A stretch of DNA of 64,000 nt from an uncultured Coriobacteriaceae bacterium (GCA_944321435.1 CALULH010000009.1:44818-108817); one strand, 5' to 3'. Positions 39,770 through 49,158 are shown, counted from the stretch's first letter. Program-made: numbers and translations. Notes: generated by a model not told the origin, from the letters alone.

Positions 39770-42700
39770 TTGGCCTTCGTACACCTGCACAACCACTCTG
39801 AGTACTCCATGCTGGACGGAGCCACGCGCATCGACGACATGGTCAAGCGCGCCGTGGACCTGGGCATGCCCGCCGTGGCGCTGACCGACCACGGCTACAT
39901 GTACGGCATCCCCGAGCTCGGCTTGGCCTGCGACGCCGTGAACCACGGAACGCCGGAGTACAAGACCTGGAGCCATGACAAGAGCTTCCTCGAGAAGGAC
40001 CGCGCGGACGAGATCGAGGAGCCGGATCCCGAGAAGAACCCCCGCGGCCACGCCCAGTGGCAGCGCGACATGGCGGCATGGGCCGCCGAGGGCAGCTTGG
40101 ACTCGACCAAGCCCCCGCTGGTCATCAAGCCCCTGTTCGGGTGCGAGGTCTATTTCACGCCGGACGACACCCTGGCGCGCGACCGCAAGCCGGCGCTCTA
40201 CCACCTCATCCTCATCGCCAAGAACGAGACGGGCTACGTCAACCTCATGAAGATCGTCTCGAGCGCGGCGGTTGAGGGCTTCTACTACAAGCCGCGCACC
40301 ACGCTGGCCAGCCTGAAGGAGCACGCCGAGGGCATCATCTGCTGCTCGGCCTGTATCTCGGGCATCATCCCGCGCATGATCGACGCCGGCGATATTCCCG
40401 GCGCCATTCAGTGGGCCACCACCTTCCGCGACATCTTCGCCCCGGGCGACTTCTACATAGAGATCCAGGAGCACGGCATCACCACCGATAACGGCATGAC
40501 CGACGAGGAGATGAACCGCCAGCTCATCGCCATCGCGCACGAGATCGGCGTCAAGGTCATAGCCACCAACGACTTCCACTACCTCACGCGCGAGGACGCC
40601 CCGGTGCAGGACATCATGATGTGCATCGGCACCAACTCCAAGGTCGACGACCCCAACCGCATCCGCATGACCGGCTCGGAGTTCTACATGAAGACCGAGG
40701 AGGAGATGCGGGCGCTGTTCCCGTACTGCCCGGAGGCCTGCGACAACACGCTCGAGATCGCCGAGAAGTGCAACGTGGAGCTCGAGTGGGGCAAGATCAT
40801 CCTCCCGCGCTACCCGTTGCTCGATGAGGGCGAGACCCACGAGAGCCAGTTCCGCCGCGAGTGCGAGGAGGGCCTCGCGAAGCGCTACGGCGATGATTGG
40901 CGCACCAAGGAGGTGGGCGGCGTCTCCATCAAGGAGCGCTTCGAGTTCGAGTACAAGGTTATCTGCGACAAGGGCTTCGCCGCGTACTTCCTCATCGTGG
41001 CGGAGTACGTGCGCTGGGCAAAGCAGCACGGCATCGGCGTCGGACCCGGCCGCGGCTCGGCCGCCGGCGCGCTCGTCGCCTACGCGATGGACATCACCAC
41101 CTTCGACCCGCTTTCCAACGGCCTCATGTTCGAGCGCTTCCTGTCGCCCGAGCGTACCGAGATGCCCGATATCGATATGGACTTCGACGATGAGCGGCGC
41201 CTCGAGGTCATCGAGCACGTTCGCCAGCTCTACGGCCCCGAGAAAGTCACCCACGTCATCACCTACTCCACCATCAAGGCCAAGCAGGCCATCAACGACG
41301 CCGCCCGCGTGCTCGACTACCCGGTATACGTGGGCCAGCGCCTGTCCAAGATGATCTCCTCGGACCCCAAGGTAAAGCTCAAGCAGGTGCTCACCAAACA
41401 GGAGGGCAAGGAGGAGAACTTCAACCCCGACTTTGCCGAGGCCTACCAGAAGGACCCCGACGCGAAGAAGATCATCGACGCCGCGCTCGCCATCGAGGGC
41501 CTCACGCGTGGCGAGGGCGTGCACGCCTGCGCCGTGCTCATCTGCCGCGACCCCGTCAACGAGCACGTCCCCACTAAGCTCGATACCAAGGGCGGCGTGG
41601 AGATCACGCAGTACGAAGGCCATACCGTGGCCGACATGGGCCTTCTGAAGATGGACTTCCTGGGCTTGCGCACGCTCACGGTCATCTCAAAGGCCAAGGC
41701 CAACATCAAGAAGAACTACGGGGTCGACATCGACGTCGACTCAATCCCCTTCGACGATCCCAAGATCTTCGAGCTCATGCAGGCCGGCCACACCGCGGGC
41801 GTGTTCCAGATCGAGTCCGCCGGCATGACGGCCACCATCAAGAACATGAAGCCCACCGAGTACAAGCACGTGGTCGCATTGATCGCCCTTTACCGCCCGG
41901 GCCCCCTGGGCGCCGGCATGGTGGCGAGCTACATCAACCGCATGAACGGCAAGGAGCCGGCCGTCTCCTACGACCCGCGCCTTGACGACATCCTGGGCGA
42001 GACCTACGGCACCATGGTCTACCAGGAGCAGGTTATGAACATCTCGGTCGAGATGTGCGGTTTTACCAAGGGCGAGTCGGACAGCCGTATCCGCAAGCCG
42101 GTGGCCAAGAAGAAGATCAAGATGCTCACCGAGCAGGTCTTCAACTGGGCCGACGGCGAGGACGAGACCATTTACGACCACTGGATGAACGGCGCCGAGA
42201 AGAACGGCTACAAGCGCGAGACCGCCCAGAAGATCTGGGACGACGTGCTCGAGTTCGCCTCCTACGCGTTCAACAAGAGCCACTCCGCTGGCTACGCCAT
42301 CCTCGTCATGCAGACCGCCTGGCTCAAGGCCCATTACCCCAAGGAGTACATGGCGGCCGTGCTCACGAGCTACACGGGCAAGACCGACAAGATCGTGCAC
42401 TACATCTCGGCCTGCCGCCACGACGGCATCCCGGTGCTTCCGCCCGACGTCAACGAGTCGGGTACCGAGTTCACGGCGGTCAAGGAGGGCGTGCGCATCG
42501 GTTTGGCCGGCATCCGCGGCGTGGGCGAGGGCGTGGCCGAGGCCATCATCGCCGAGCGCGAGAAGGGCGGCCCCTTCAAGAACCTGCACGACTTCGTGGA
42601 CCGCGTGGACTCCAGCCAGGCCAACCGCCGCGTCATCGAGGCGCTTATCAAGGCGGGCGCCTTCGACTTCACCGGGTACCCGCGCCGCCAGATGATGAGC

Positions 42701-43576
42701 TTCGTGGACAAGAACAACCCGCAGAACATCATCGAAGCGGCCGCCAAGCGCCAGAAGGACCGCGCCTCCGGGCAGATCAGCTTCTTCGATATGCTGGGCG
42801 ACGTGGCCGGATCCGGCTTTGAGATCGAGGTGCCCGAGCCCGACGGCCAGGAGTGGGACCGTCATACCAAGCTCAGCCAGGAGAAGGACGTGCTGGGCAT
42901 CTACGTGTCCGACCACCCGCTGCGCCCGTACGAGTACGCGCTCTCCCAGGCGCGCGACTTCACGTTCTCCCAAATCGACACCGGCTTTGAGGAGCTGGCC
43001 TCCGACGGCTCCGGTACCGTGAACCGCGCCATTCCCGAGGGCAAGCCGTATTGGTTCGCCGGTATGGTGGCCGAGGTGGGCAAGCGCGTCACCAAGAACG
43101 GCGATCCCATGGCCATCGTGCGCCTTGAGGACATGGAAGGCGAGGCCACCGTGGTCATGTTCCCCAAGACCTACAAGGAGGCCGAGAAGTACCTCTACGG
43201 CGAGACGGACCCCGAGACGGGTGCCGTGCTCTCCGACGCATTCGTGCGCGTGAAGGGCAAGGTGGAGCGGAGCGACCGCGGCGACCAGATCATCGCGCAG
43301 GAGGTTCAGCCGCTCAAGCTCTCCGAGGAGAACAACCGCCCCAAGGTCTTCGAGGTCATGGTCCCCAGCAGCCGCTTCAACCAGGGCAACATGGCGCGTC
43401 TGGCGACCATCTTCACGGCCAACCCCGGCGGCGACCGCGTTGAGCTCTTCATCGAGCAGACCGACGGCGCCACCATGCGCGCCGAGATCCCCACCCGCGT
43501 CAACGCCAAGAGCATTCCGCTGTTCGCCGAGACCATGGGCGTGGTGGGCAGCGCCGGCCGCGTCGCCATCATCTAG
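39770..43576 (+). CDS. dnaE: DNA polymerase III alpha subunit DnaE
   Basis: 1268 aa. I choose TTG 39770 because AAGGAG lies 5 bases upstream and the protein then starts at FVHLHNHSEYSMLDG, the conserved PHP beginning; GTG 39704 is the longer alternative. Replicative C-family polymerase: PHP domain, palm with GVGPGRGSAAGALVAYAMD and the Asp triad region PDIDMDFDDERR, fingers EGVHACAVLI, helix-hairpin-helix, then an OB fold (YWFAGMVAEVGKRV) and C-terminal domain. An insert of about 60 charged residues (roughly 65-125) splits the PHP domain before KPLFGCEVYF. Confidence 0.95.
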   Translation: MAFVHLHNHSEYSMLDGATRIDDMVKRAVDLGMPAVALTDHGYMYGIPELGLACDAVNHGTPEYKTWSHDKSFLEKDRADEIEEPDPEKNPRGHAQWQRDMAAWAAEGSLDSTKPPLVIKPLFGCEVYFTPDDTLARDRKPALYHLILIAKNETGYVNLMKIVSSAAVEGFYYKPRTTLASLKEHAEGIICCSACISGIIPRMIDAGDIPGAIQWATTFRDIFAPGDFYIEIQEHGITTDNGMTDEEMNRQLIAIAHEIGVKVIATNDFHYLTREDAPVQDIMMCIGTNSKVDDPNRIRMTGSEFYMKTEEEMRALFPYCPEACDNTLEIAEKCNVELEWGKIILPRYPLLDEGETHESQFRRECEEGLAKRYGDDWRTKEVGGVSIKERFEFEYKVICDKGFAAYFLIVAEYVRWAKQHGIGVGPGRGSAAGALVAYAMDITTFDPLSNGLMFERFLSPERTEMPDIDMDFDDERRLEVIEHVRQLYGPEKVTHVITYSTIKAKQAINDAARVLDYPVYVGQRLSKMISSDPKVKLKQVLTKQEGKEENFNPDFAEAYQKDPDAKKIIDAALAIEGLTRGEGVHACAVLICRDPVNEHVPTKLDTKGGVEITQYEGHTVADMGLLKMDFLGLRTLTVISKAKANIKKNYGVDIDVDSIPFDDPKIFELMQAGHTAGVFQIESAGMTATIKNMKPTEYKHVVALIALYRPGPLGAGMVASYINRMNGKEPAVSYDPRLDDILGETYGTMVYQEQVMNISVEMCGFTKGESDSRIRKPVAKKKIKMLTEQVFNWADGEDETIYDHWMNGAEKNGYKRETAQKIWDDVLEFASYAFNKSHSAGYAILVMQTAWLKAHYPKEYMAAVLTSYTGKTDKIVHYISACRHDGIPVLPPDVNESGTEFTAVKEGVRIGLAGIRGVGEGVAEAIIAEREKGGPFKNLHDFVDRVDSSQANRRVIEALIKAGAFDFTGYPRRQMMSFVDKNNPQNIIEAAAKRQKDRASGQISFFDMLGDVAGSGFEIEVPEPDGQEWDRHTKLSQEKDVLGIYVSDHPLRPYEYALSQARDFTFSQIDTGFEELASDGSGTVNRAIPEGKPYWFAGMVAEVGKRVTKNGDPMAIVRLEDMEGEATVVMFPKTYKEAEKYLYGETDPETGAVLSDAFVRVKGKVERSDRGDQIIAQEVQPLKLSEENNRPKVFEVMVPSSRFNQGNMARLATIFTANPGGDRVELFIEQTDGATMRAEIPTRVNAKSIPLFAETMGVVGSAGRVAII

Positions 43577-43584
43577 CCGACCCA

Positions 43585-43650
43585 GATGGCCGGCCCAACT
43601 GGCCGGTCTAGCTGGTCGGGCCAGCTAGCCAGCCCAGCTGGCCGGCTGGA
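43585..43650. repeat. Clustered GGCC/CCAGCTGG palindromic repeats after dnaE
   Basis: Short repeats such as TGGCCGGCC, TAGCTGG-TCGGG-CCAGCTA and CCAGCTGGCCGG recur within 66 bases just after the dnaE stop and can fold in several ways. Non-coding; located just upstream of the terminator hairpin. Confidence 0.5.
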
Positions 43651-43657
43651 AAAATAA

Positions 43658-43716
43658 TCGCACCGAAGGCATCACTTTTCGACCTATTTGCCCGAATTCT
43701 GATGCCTTCGGTGCGA
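43658..43716. terminator. Terminator hairpin between dnaE and yitT-like gene
   Basis: Perfect 17-bp stem (43658-43674 with 43700-43716, core CACCGAAGGCATCA) around a 25-base loop, followed on the plus strand by CTTTGTTTATA. It lies between convergent genes, and the minus-strand side (ATTATTTTTCC) also has a T-run, so it can serve both. Confidence 0.75.
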
Positions 43717-43739
43717 CTTTGTTTATACTCGCGGCTCCG

Positions 43740-44651
43740 TCACCCTTCCGCGCCGAGCTCCTTGAAGCCCTCGCCCAAAGCCTCGCTCGCGTCGGTGATC
43801 ACCATGATGGCGTTCTTGTCGTGCTGCGCCACGATGGCCTTCAGAATGGGCACTTCTCGCTTGTCCAGGATCACGAAGAGCATGGGGCGCTCCTCGCCAG
43901 TCCATTCGCCGCGGGCCTGGATGCGGGTGGCGCCGCGCTCCATGCCGTGCAGCACGTCGTGCGCAATGCCGTCCGGGTCGGTCGAGATGATGAACGCCGC
44001 GCGCTGCTTCACGCCGCCGTCCACCACCAGGTCGATAACGTAGCCGGACAGCACCATGGAGAGCGCCGTGTAGAGCGCGTTGGTGAGCGAGAACACCGGC
44101 GCCGACGCCGCGCAGATGGCCACGTCGATGGCCATGACGGCGGATCCCACGGCAATGCCGGTCTTGCGCGAGATGATCTGGGCGATGGTGTCGGTGCCGC
44201 CGGTGTTGACGCCGCAGCGGAACACCAGGCCGAGCCCCACTCCCACCAGCACGCCGCCCCAGAGCGCCGGCAGCATGAGGTTGCCGTCCTCAAGCGGCAT
44301 GACGAGCGGGGCGAAGAGGTCGGTGAAGAAGCCGAAGAGCACAAACCCCGTCACGGTTTGCATAACGTAGCGCAGGCCCCCGGTGCGCGCCACCAGCACC
44401 AGCAAAAGGGCGTTCATCACGATGGTCTGCAGGCCGATGGGCAGCGGCACGCCCACGCGGCCGCTCAGCTCGGCGATAATGGTGGCGAGGCCCGTAAGAC
44501 CGCCTGCAGCAAGGCCGTTGGGCACCATGAACAGGTCGATTCCCAATGCGCCGATGGCGCATCCCGCGACCACGATGGGCAGGTCGCGTACAAACCGCGA
44601 CTGCACGAGCTGCTTGACGCTGACCGGTTTCAGGTTCATACGGGTAGCCAT
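43740..44651 (-). CDS. YitT-family membrane protein (DUF161/DUF2179)
   Basis: 303 aa from ATG 44651 (ribosome-binding site GAGAGGAAC). Five to six membrane helices with GLAAGGLTGLATII and FRCGVNTGGTDTIAQIISRKTG, then a cytoplasmic DUF2179 domain (AAFIISTDPDGIAHDVL, GEERPMLFVILDKREV). Widespread in Gram-positive bacteria; substrate unknown. Convergent with dnaE. The upstream region (44721-44750) is AT-rich and may hold its promoter, with several overlapping -10-like hexamers. Confidence 0.88.
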   Translation of the reverse strand: MATRMNLKPVSVKQLVQSRFVRDLPIVVAGCAIGALGIDLFMVPNGLAAGGLTGLATIIAELSGRVGVPLPIGLQTIVMNALLLVLVARTGGLRYVMQTVTGFVLFGFFTDLFAPLVMPLEDGNLMLPALWGGVLVGVGLGLVFRCGVNTGGTDTIAQIISRKTGIAVGSAVMAIDVAICAASAPVFSLTNALYTALSMVLSGYVIDLVVDGGVKQRAAFIISTDPDGIAHDVLHGMERGATRIQARGEWTGEERPMLFVILDKREVPILKAIVAQHDKNAIMVITDASEALGEGFKELGAEG

Positions 44652-44991
44652 GGCCCGTTCCTCTCTGCGCACGGTGCCCGCCCTGACGCCGACCCCGCCG
44701 TACCCCAACAGGCGCATGGAATGTATAGAAAGTACACTATATTGTATCACGTGCGAGAAGTGCGCATGCGTCCGCGACAGTGCGGCGCGCATCCTCTACG
44801 TACTGGCGTCCCATGATTGACCGGCCTTCTGCCGCACGGCTGGCAATGGTCCTTGCCGTGTTGTCGGCCGCGCGGAGGCGAGGCACCAAGGTTCCCGCCG
44901 CGCGAACGTGCCTCAATGCGGATTGGATGCGCCACGGCTGCGCCCCTTGTGCGTGGGGGGCATATACTTTGCACCGAAGCGGGGCGCCGTT
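44652..44991. other. Intergenic region between yitT-like gene and exopolysaccharide locus
   Basis: 340 bases, no supported gene. The stretch 44720-44752 is markedly AT-rich (AAAGTACACTATATTG in part) and is the likely promoter region of the minus-strand YitT gene. The remainder has no RNA gene or repeat that I recognise. Confidence 0.4.
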
Positions 44992-45019
44992 TTGGCAATT
45001 GCGCCGAGAATGTTAGAAT
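44992..45019 (+). promoter_or_regulatory. Promoter of the exopolysaccharide locus
   Basis: TTGGCA (44992-44997), 16-base spacer, TAGAAT (45014-45019). The transcript would start around 45026 and carry a leader of about 118 bases before the first LoaP-like gene. No other comparably good promoter is seen until the end of the glycosyltransferase block, consistent with one long transcript that needs processive antitermination. Confidence 0.65.
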
Positions 45020-45143
45020 CTCATAGCGTATACTTGAAGCGTCGCAAACGCGGCTACTCTCGATTGGGGGTTGCTGTTAGGGTGCTTTTAGTAATCGAGT
45101 GCGTTTCCTGGGCGTGCGAGAGTCGGTCGAGAAGGGGGTCCAG

Positions 45144-45989
45144 ATGCCAACGCGTACCATGTGCGCAGCGCCGCTGCACGCTGCTTCGGCATTGGATGTG
45201 GCCCCGTCGGTCGTTGTGGGCCGGTCTGCTGCCACGTTAAGCGGCGTTGCCGCGATGAGCCCCGCGGTTGAAAAAACGGTTCGGGGGGGGGGATTGTCGT
45301 TTGACCCCATGCGGGTAGACGGTGATTCCCAAGTTGATCTTTGCTCACAAATCCATAACGGTGGCGAGAAAAACGGGCGCGATGCGCGCATGGGCGCCTT
45401 GCCGCTGCGTACGCCGGTGCTTTGCGCCGTTGCTGTGCGCGCGGGGCACGAGAACGCCGTAGCGCGACGAGTCTTGCGCGTGGCGGAAGGCGCCGCGCTG
45501 GATGCCTTTGCCCTGCGCCGCGAGCTCATGCGCCGCGAGGACGGTGCTTGGCAGGTGCGCCGCGACGTGCTGTTCCCGGGGTACGTGATTGTGGAGACGC
45601 ATGATCCGGAGCTGCTTGCCCAGCGCTTGGAGGTCTTGGCAACGCAGATTCAGGTGCTGCGGGGCGCGGGCAATGCGGTGGCGACGCTGGCAGAGCATGA
45701 GGCTGCCTTGGTGCGCGCTCTGGGCGGGAATACGCATACCGTGGGTGTATCCGTGGGTGAAATCGTTTCCAACAGGCTTAACGTTATCTCTGGCCCACTG
45801 ATGGGGCTGGAGGGTCTCGTTACCAAGATTAATCGGCACAAGCGAATCGCATACTTGGACGCCACGGTTTTTTCATGCCTGTCCAAGACGGCGAACGTGG
45901 GCCGTCGGCCCGGTAGATGCGGAAGCGTCGGTCAGGCGCCGTCTGCTCGTCCGGTGCGCGTGGCGTTGGAGGTGGTGAGCAAGGTGTAG
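45144..45989 (+). CDS. NusG-like (LoaP-type) antiterminator, copy 1
   Basis: 281 aa from ATG 45144, preceded by GAGAAGGGGG. Residues about 90-190 form a NusG N-terminal domain (PVLCAVAVRAGHENAVARRV, DVLFPGYVIVETHD), followed by a KOW-type domain (EIVSNRLNVISGPLMGLEGL, INRHKRIAYLDATVF). The first 85 residues are an unusual extension without recognisable domain; an internal ATG at 45390 would remove it but lacks a ribosome-binding site. LoaP-like proteins modify RNA polymerase to read through terminators in long polysaccharide or antibiotic operons. Confidence 0.82.
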   Translation: MPTRTMCAAPLHAASALDVAPSVVVGRSAATLSGVAAMSPAVEKTVRGGGLSFDPMRVDGDSQVDLCSQIHNGGEKNGRDARMGALPLRTPVLCAVAVRAGHENAVARRVLRVAEGAALDAFALRRELMRREDGAWQVRRDVLFPGYVIVETHDPELLAQRLEVLATQIQVLRGAGNAVATLAEHEAALVRALGGNTHTVGVSVGEIVSNRLNVISGPLMGLEGLVTKINRHKRIAYLDATVFSCLSKTANVGRRPGRCGSVGQAPSARPVRVALEVVSKV

Positions 45990-46051
45990 CGCCTTGCGCT
46001 GCACGGTAGGGCGGCGGGGGGTCCGCTAACCGACCGGGAGCGCGACGTTTT

Positions 46052-46108
46052 CAGCTTTTTGCGCGCAGCCTCGCGCCATAAGGGGGCAAGGTTGCGCGCA
46101 GCAAGCTG
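46052..46108 (+). ncRNA. Long RNA hairpin between the two NusG-like genes
   Basis: CAGCTT (46052-46057) pairs with AAGCTG (46103-46108), TGCGCGCA (46060-46067) with TGCGCGCA (46093-46100) and CCT with AGG, giving about 18 bp interrupted by one 2x2 internal loop, capped by a 17-base loop. There is no U-run, so it is not a standard terminator. LoaP of Bacillus is known to recognise an RNA hairpin in the leader it controls; this element is a candidate for the same role. The following 299 bases (46109-46407) hold no gene I can support. Confidence 0.5.
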
Positions 46109-46407
46109 GAAAGGCTCGGCAGGCAAGCATCTGCGCGGATCTTTCATCTGCTGTAGGCATGTGGCGTTGAGCCCATGCCGCCGAACAGAACTCAGCCAAA
46201 GGGGCGGTGCCTGGTGTGGGCCCCGGATGCGCTGGGGGACGCATAGCCCGGTTGCGGTCGGCACGCCCGATAGGGTAGTCATGTCAGGGCATCCCGCTTT
46301 TTCCTGGTTGCTAGGGATTGGTATGCCCTTGGCAGGAAGAAGTGCGGAGCATGATTCTTACGCGTCGACCATGTGGCATCTGCATGTAGTACCGTCCTGC
46401 GGGTGGT

Positions 46408-47112
46408 ATGGGTATGTGTGTGCCGATGCGGGCTGTGCGCCTCCAGTCGGAGGCAACTGCGGTGTGGTACGTGATACAGGTTATGAGCGGTAAGGAGGAG
46501 GCCATGCGCCATTTACTGGGGCGCATGGTACCAAGCAGCCTGCTTGTCGACTGTTTCACACCCCGGTACGAGACCCAGATGAAGGTCCGCGGTCAGTGGA
46601 AAACCTGCACCAAAGTACTCTTTCCGGGTTATCTCATCGTGGATACCGCGCAAGTGCAGGATCTGCATCAGGCGCTGACCCGCGTGCCGGAGCTGACCCG
46701 GGTGCTCAGCGTGGGCGAGAAGTTCGTGCCGTTGACGGACGAGGAAGTCGCCTGGATCAGCACGTTTGCCAACAACGCTGATCACGTGGTGCCCATGAGC
46801 ACCGGCGTGGTGGAGGAGTTTGCGGACGACGACCGCATCGTGGTGACTGACGGTCCGCTCAAGGGCCATGAGGCGCTGATCAGGAGCGTCAACCGCCGCA
46901 AGAGCCTGGCGTTCCTGGAGATCGAGATGTTCGGCAGAAAGATGACCACCAGGGTTGGGTTGGGGATTGTAGCCAAGCGCAAGGGCGCTGAAGACCAGCA
47001 CCGTGACGGGTGCGAGGTGGCTGCGCGGGGTCATGATGACCTCGCAAAAGACAGATCGACCGCCGCGGGGCGGATATTGCATCGCAGGGCGGTTACCCGG
47101 CAAGGGGTGTAG
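46408..47112 (+). CDS. NusG-like (LoaP-type) antiterminator, copy 2
   Basis: 234 aa. NusG N-terminal domain starts with VWYVIQVMSGKEEAMRHLL and contains KVLFPGYLIVDT; the KOW domain reads RIVVTDGPLKGHEALIRSVNRRKSLAFLE. Closer to canonical LoaP than copy 1. The start is uncertain: ATG 46408 is the longest, with ATGs at 46414 and 46426; none has a strong ribosome-binding site. A basic C-terminal tail of about 40 residues extends past the KOW domain. It lies directly before the polysaccharide genes. Confidence 0.88.
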   Translation: MGMCVPMRAVRLQSEATAVWYVIQVMSGKEEAMRHLLGRMVPSSLLVDCFTPRYETQMKVRGQWKTCTKVLFPGYLIVDTAQVQDLHQALTRVPELTRVLSVGEKFVPLTDEEVAWISTFANNADHVVPMSTGVVEEFADDDRIVVTDGPLKGHEALIRSVNRRKSLAFLEIEMFGRKMTTRVGLGIVAKRKGAEDQHRDGCEVAARGHDDLAKDRSTAAGRILHRRAVTRQGV

Positions 47113-47145
47113 GAATGCAGCGACGGCTAGAAGCTGGGAGAAGCG

Positions 47146-47910
47146 TTGATCAGCTATAAGACAGAGCAGGGAGTCAATATATCCGATGACGAGATGCGGA
47201 GGCATGCTGAGGCATTTTCGCAAGATGTCCCTCATGCGGGATCACAGGTTGAGATTGCCTCCGAGGCCTTAGAGCGATTGCTTCCGGATGCTCATGTGAC
47301 ACTACCCACTGTCCGGCGCATAGCGGGAGGTGCGGTGTACCGGTGCACGAAGCGCGTCTTTGATATTGTGGCGTGCTCCGTCGCTCTTGTCGTCCTTGCT
47401 GCGCCCATGGCCGTAATTGCGGTGATAATTAAGCGTGAGAGTTCAGGACCAGCTCTGTATGCGCAAATGCGGGAAGGCAAGGACGGCAAGCCATTCAAGC
47501 TATATAAGTTTCGCAGCATGCGTACGGATGCCGAAGCAAGTGGTGCACAATGGGCGCAGGATGACGATCCGCGTATTACCGCGTTCGGTCACGTGCTTCG
47601 CAAGACGCGCATGGATGAGTTGCCTCAGTTCTGGAATGTGCTTCGAGGTGACATGAGCTTGGTTGGGCCCCGGCCTGAGAGACCTGCCTTTTGCGCGGCT
47701 TTTCGCGAGCGTATCGATGGGTGGGATCAACGTACGTTAGTGCGGCCTGGCATAACGGGCTACGCCCAAATTCACGGGGGGTATGACTTGCTGCCAAAGG
47801 AAAAGGCGCGCTTGGACATCGAGTACATAGAAAACAGAAGCCTTCTCTTTGATTTGAAGATCATGCTCTCCACCTTAGGGGTGCTCAAAACCGGTGAGGG
47901 GGCGAGATGA
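47146..47910 (+). CDS. Initiating undecaprenyl-phosphate sugar phosphotransferase
   Basis: 254 aa, TTG start 47146 with a GGGAGAAG ribosome-binding site. Monotopic phosphoglycosyltransferase: a single N-terminal membrane segment (DIVACSVALVVLAAPMAVI), YAQMREGKDGKPFKLYKFRSM, the catalytic RMDELPQFWNVLRGDMSLVGPRPE and RPGITGYAQIHG. Transfers the first sugar-phosphate to undecaprenyl-phosphate to start the repeat unit. The N-terminal 60 residues are soluble and unrelated to the full WbaP N-domain. The stop overlaps the next start (ATGA). Confidence 0.93.
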   Translation: MISYKTEQGVNISDDEMRRHAEAFSQDVPHAGSQVEIASEALERLLPDAHVTLPTVRRIAGGAVYRCTKRVFDIVACSVALVVLAAPMAVIAVIIKRESSGPALYAQMREGKDGKPFKLYKFRSMRTDAEASGAQWAQDDDPRITAFGHVLRKTRMDELPQFWNVLRGDMSLVGPRPERPAFCAAFRERIDGWDQRTLVRPGITGYAQIHGGYDLLPKEKARLDIEYIENRSLLFDLKIMLSTLGVLKTGEGAR

Positions 47911-49055
47911 GTATTTCTCATAAGGGCAGCGTCTTGTTTGCGGCGACGCTTGTTCGCGGCCACATTGCCAAGTTCCATATTCCTTATTTGCAATGGTTTA
48001 AAGAACAAGGATGGGAAACATGGGTCGCTGCAAAGAACGATTATCCTGACGGTGTATGCAACATTCCCTATTGCGATCATTTTGTTAACATCGATTTCGA
48101 CCGCAGTCCTTTCTCCAGGCAAACACTTGTAGCGTATGCACAGCTTCGAAAGCTGTTTGCATCGCAACATTTCGATATCGTGCATGTACATACGCCTGTG
48201 GGTGGAGTGCTTGCGCGATTAGCGGCGCGTAATCGGCGCGCGCAGGGAACGCAGGTGGTTTACACTGCCCATGGCTTTCATTTTTATCGAGGTGCCCCTT
48301 TGAAAAACTGGGTGCTCTGGTATCCGGTAGAACGCCTCATGACGCGCTATACAGACGTGCTCATTACCATAAATCACGAGGATTATGTGCGTGCGCAGAA
48401 GTTCGCCCACTGTCATGTCGAATATGTTCCCGGGGTTGGTATCGATTTACGCAAGTTTGGCAGCAGAGAGAAAAGCCCTGATGTGCGCTCTACCCTCGGA
48501 GTGGGCAAGCGAGACTATGTGCTCCTCTCAGTTGGCGACCTCATTCCCCGGAAGAACCAGGCTGCTATCATTCGCTCACTCTCCCTGTTGCCCGAACATT
48601 GCCGTTTGCTCATATGCGGTGTCGGACCGGAGCGCGAGAATCTTGCACAGCTTGCCGAGGAGATGGGTGTGAGTGATCGTGTGACATTTCTCGGCTTTCG
48701 GAATGATATTGCCGAAATAATGTCAGTTAGTGACTGCCTGGTTTTTCCTTCTATACACGAAGGCCTGCCGGTTTCGGTTATGGAGGCAATGGCGAGCGGT
48801 CTGCCCGTCATTGCAAGCGCTATCCGGGGGATATCGCCGGATCTTATAGAAAACGGAAAAAACGGCCTTTTATTGCGGGATGACTCTCCTGACGCGATTG
48901 CTGAATGCGTGGTTAAGCTCATGGAGAGCAAATCAATGGCATCCGAAATGGCGACACGTGCTGCATCTGACGCTCAGGAGTTTGGCATAGATCGGATTCT
49001 TGGGCGAGAAACTCGGGTCTACAACATGGGAAGATTCGATGGCAGCGCTGATTAA
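47907..49055 (+). CDS. Glycosyltransferase family 4
   Basis: 382 aa. GT-B fold: N-domain VLFAATLVRGHIAKFHIPYL and DIVHVHTPVGGVLARLA, C-domain LLSVGDLIPRKNQAAIIRSL and the nucleotide-sugar site VFPSIHEGLPVSVMEAMASGLPVIAS with the Glu-x7-Glu spacing of retaining GT4 enzymes. Probably adds the second sugar to the lipid-linked intermediate. AT-richer coding than the genes to the left, beginning about here. Confidence 0.92.
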   Translation: MSISHKGSVLFAATLVRGHIAKFHIPYLQWFKEQGWETWVAAKNDYPDGVCNIPYCDHFVNIDFDRSPFSRQTLVAYAQLRKLFASQHFDIVHVHTPVGGVLARLAARNRRAQGTQVVYTAHGFHFYRGAPLKNWVLWYPVERLMTRYTDVLITINHEDYVRAQKFAHCHVEYVPGVGIDLRKFGSREKSPDVRSTLGVGKRDYVLLSVGDLIPRKNQAAIIRSLSLLPEHCRLLICGVGPERENLAQLAEEMGVSDRVTFLGFRNDIAEIMSVSDCLVFPSIHEGLPVSVMEAMASGLPVIASAIRGISPDLIENGKNGLLLRDDSPDAIAECVVKLMESKSMASEMATRAASDAQEFGIDRILGRETRVYNMGRFDGSAD

Positions 49056-49158
49056 GCGTGGTCTATTCGCATAACACTATTGTGGACAGCTGGGCAGATC
49101 ATAATTCGTCCGAGACGAACGGGATGGTGCAATACATCACAGGAGGTGGCAAAAAGAT

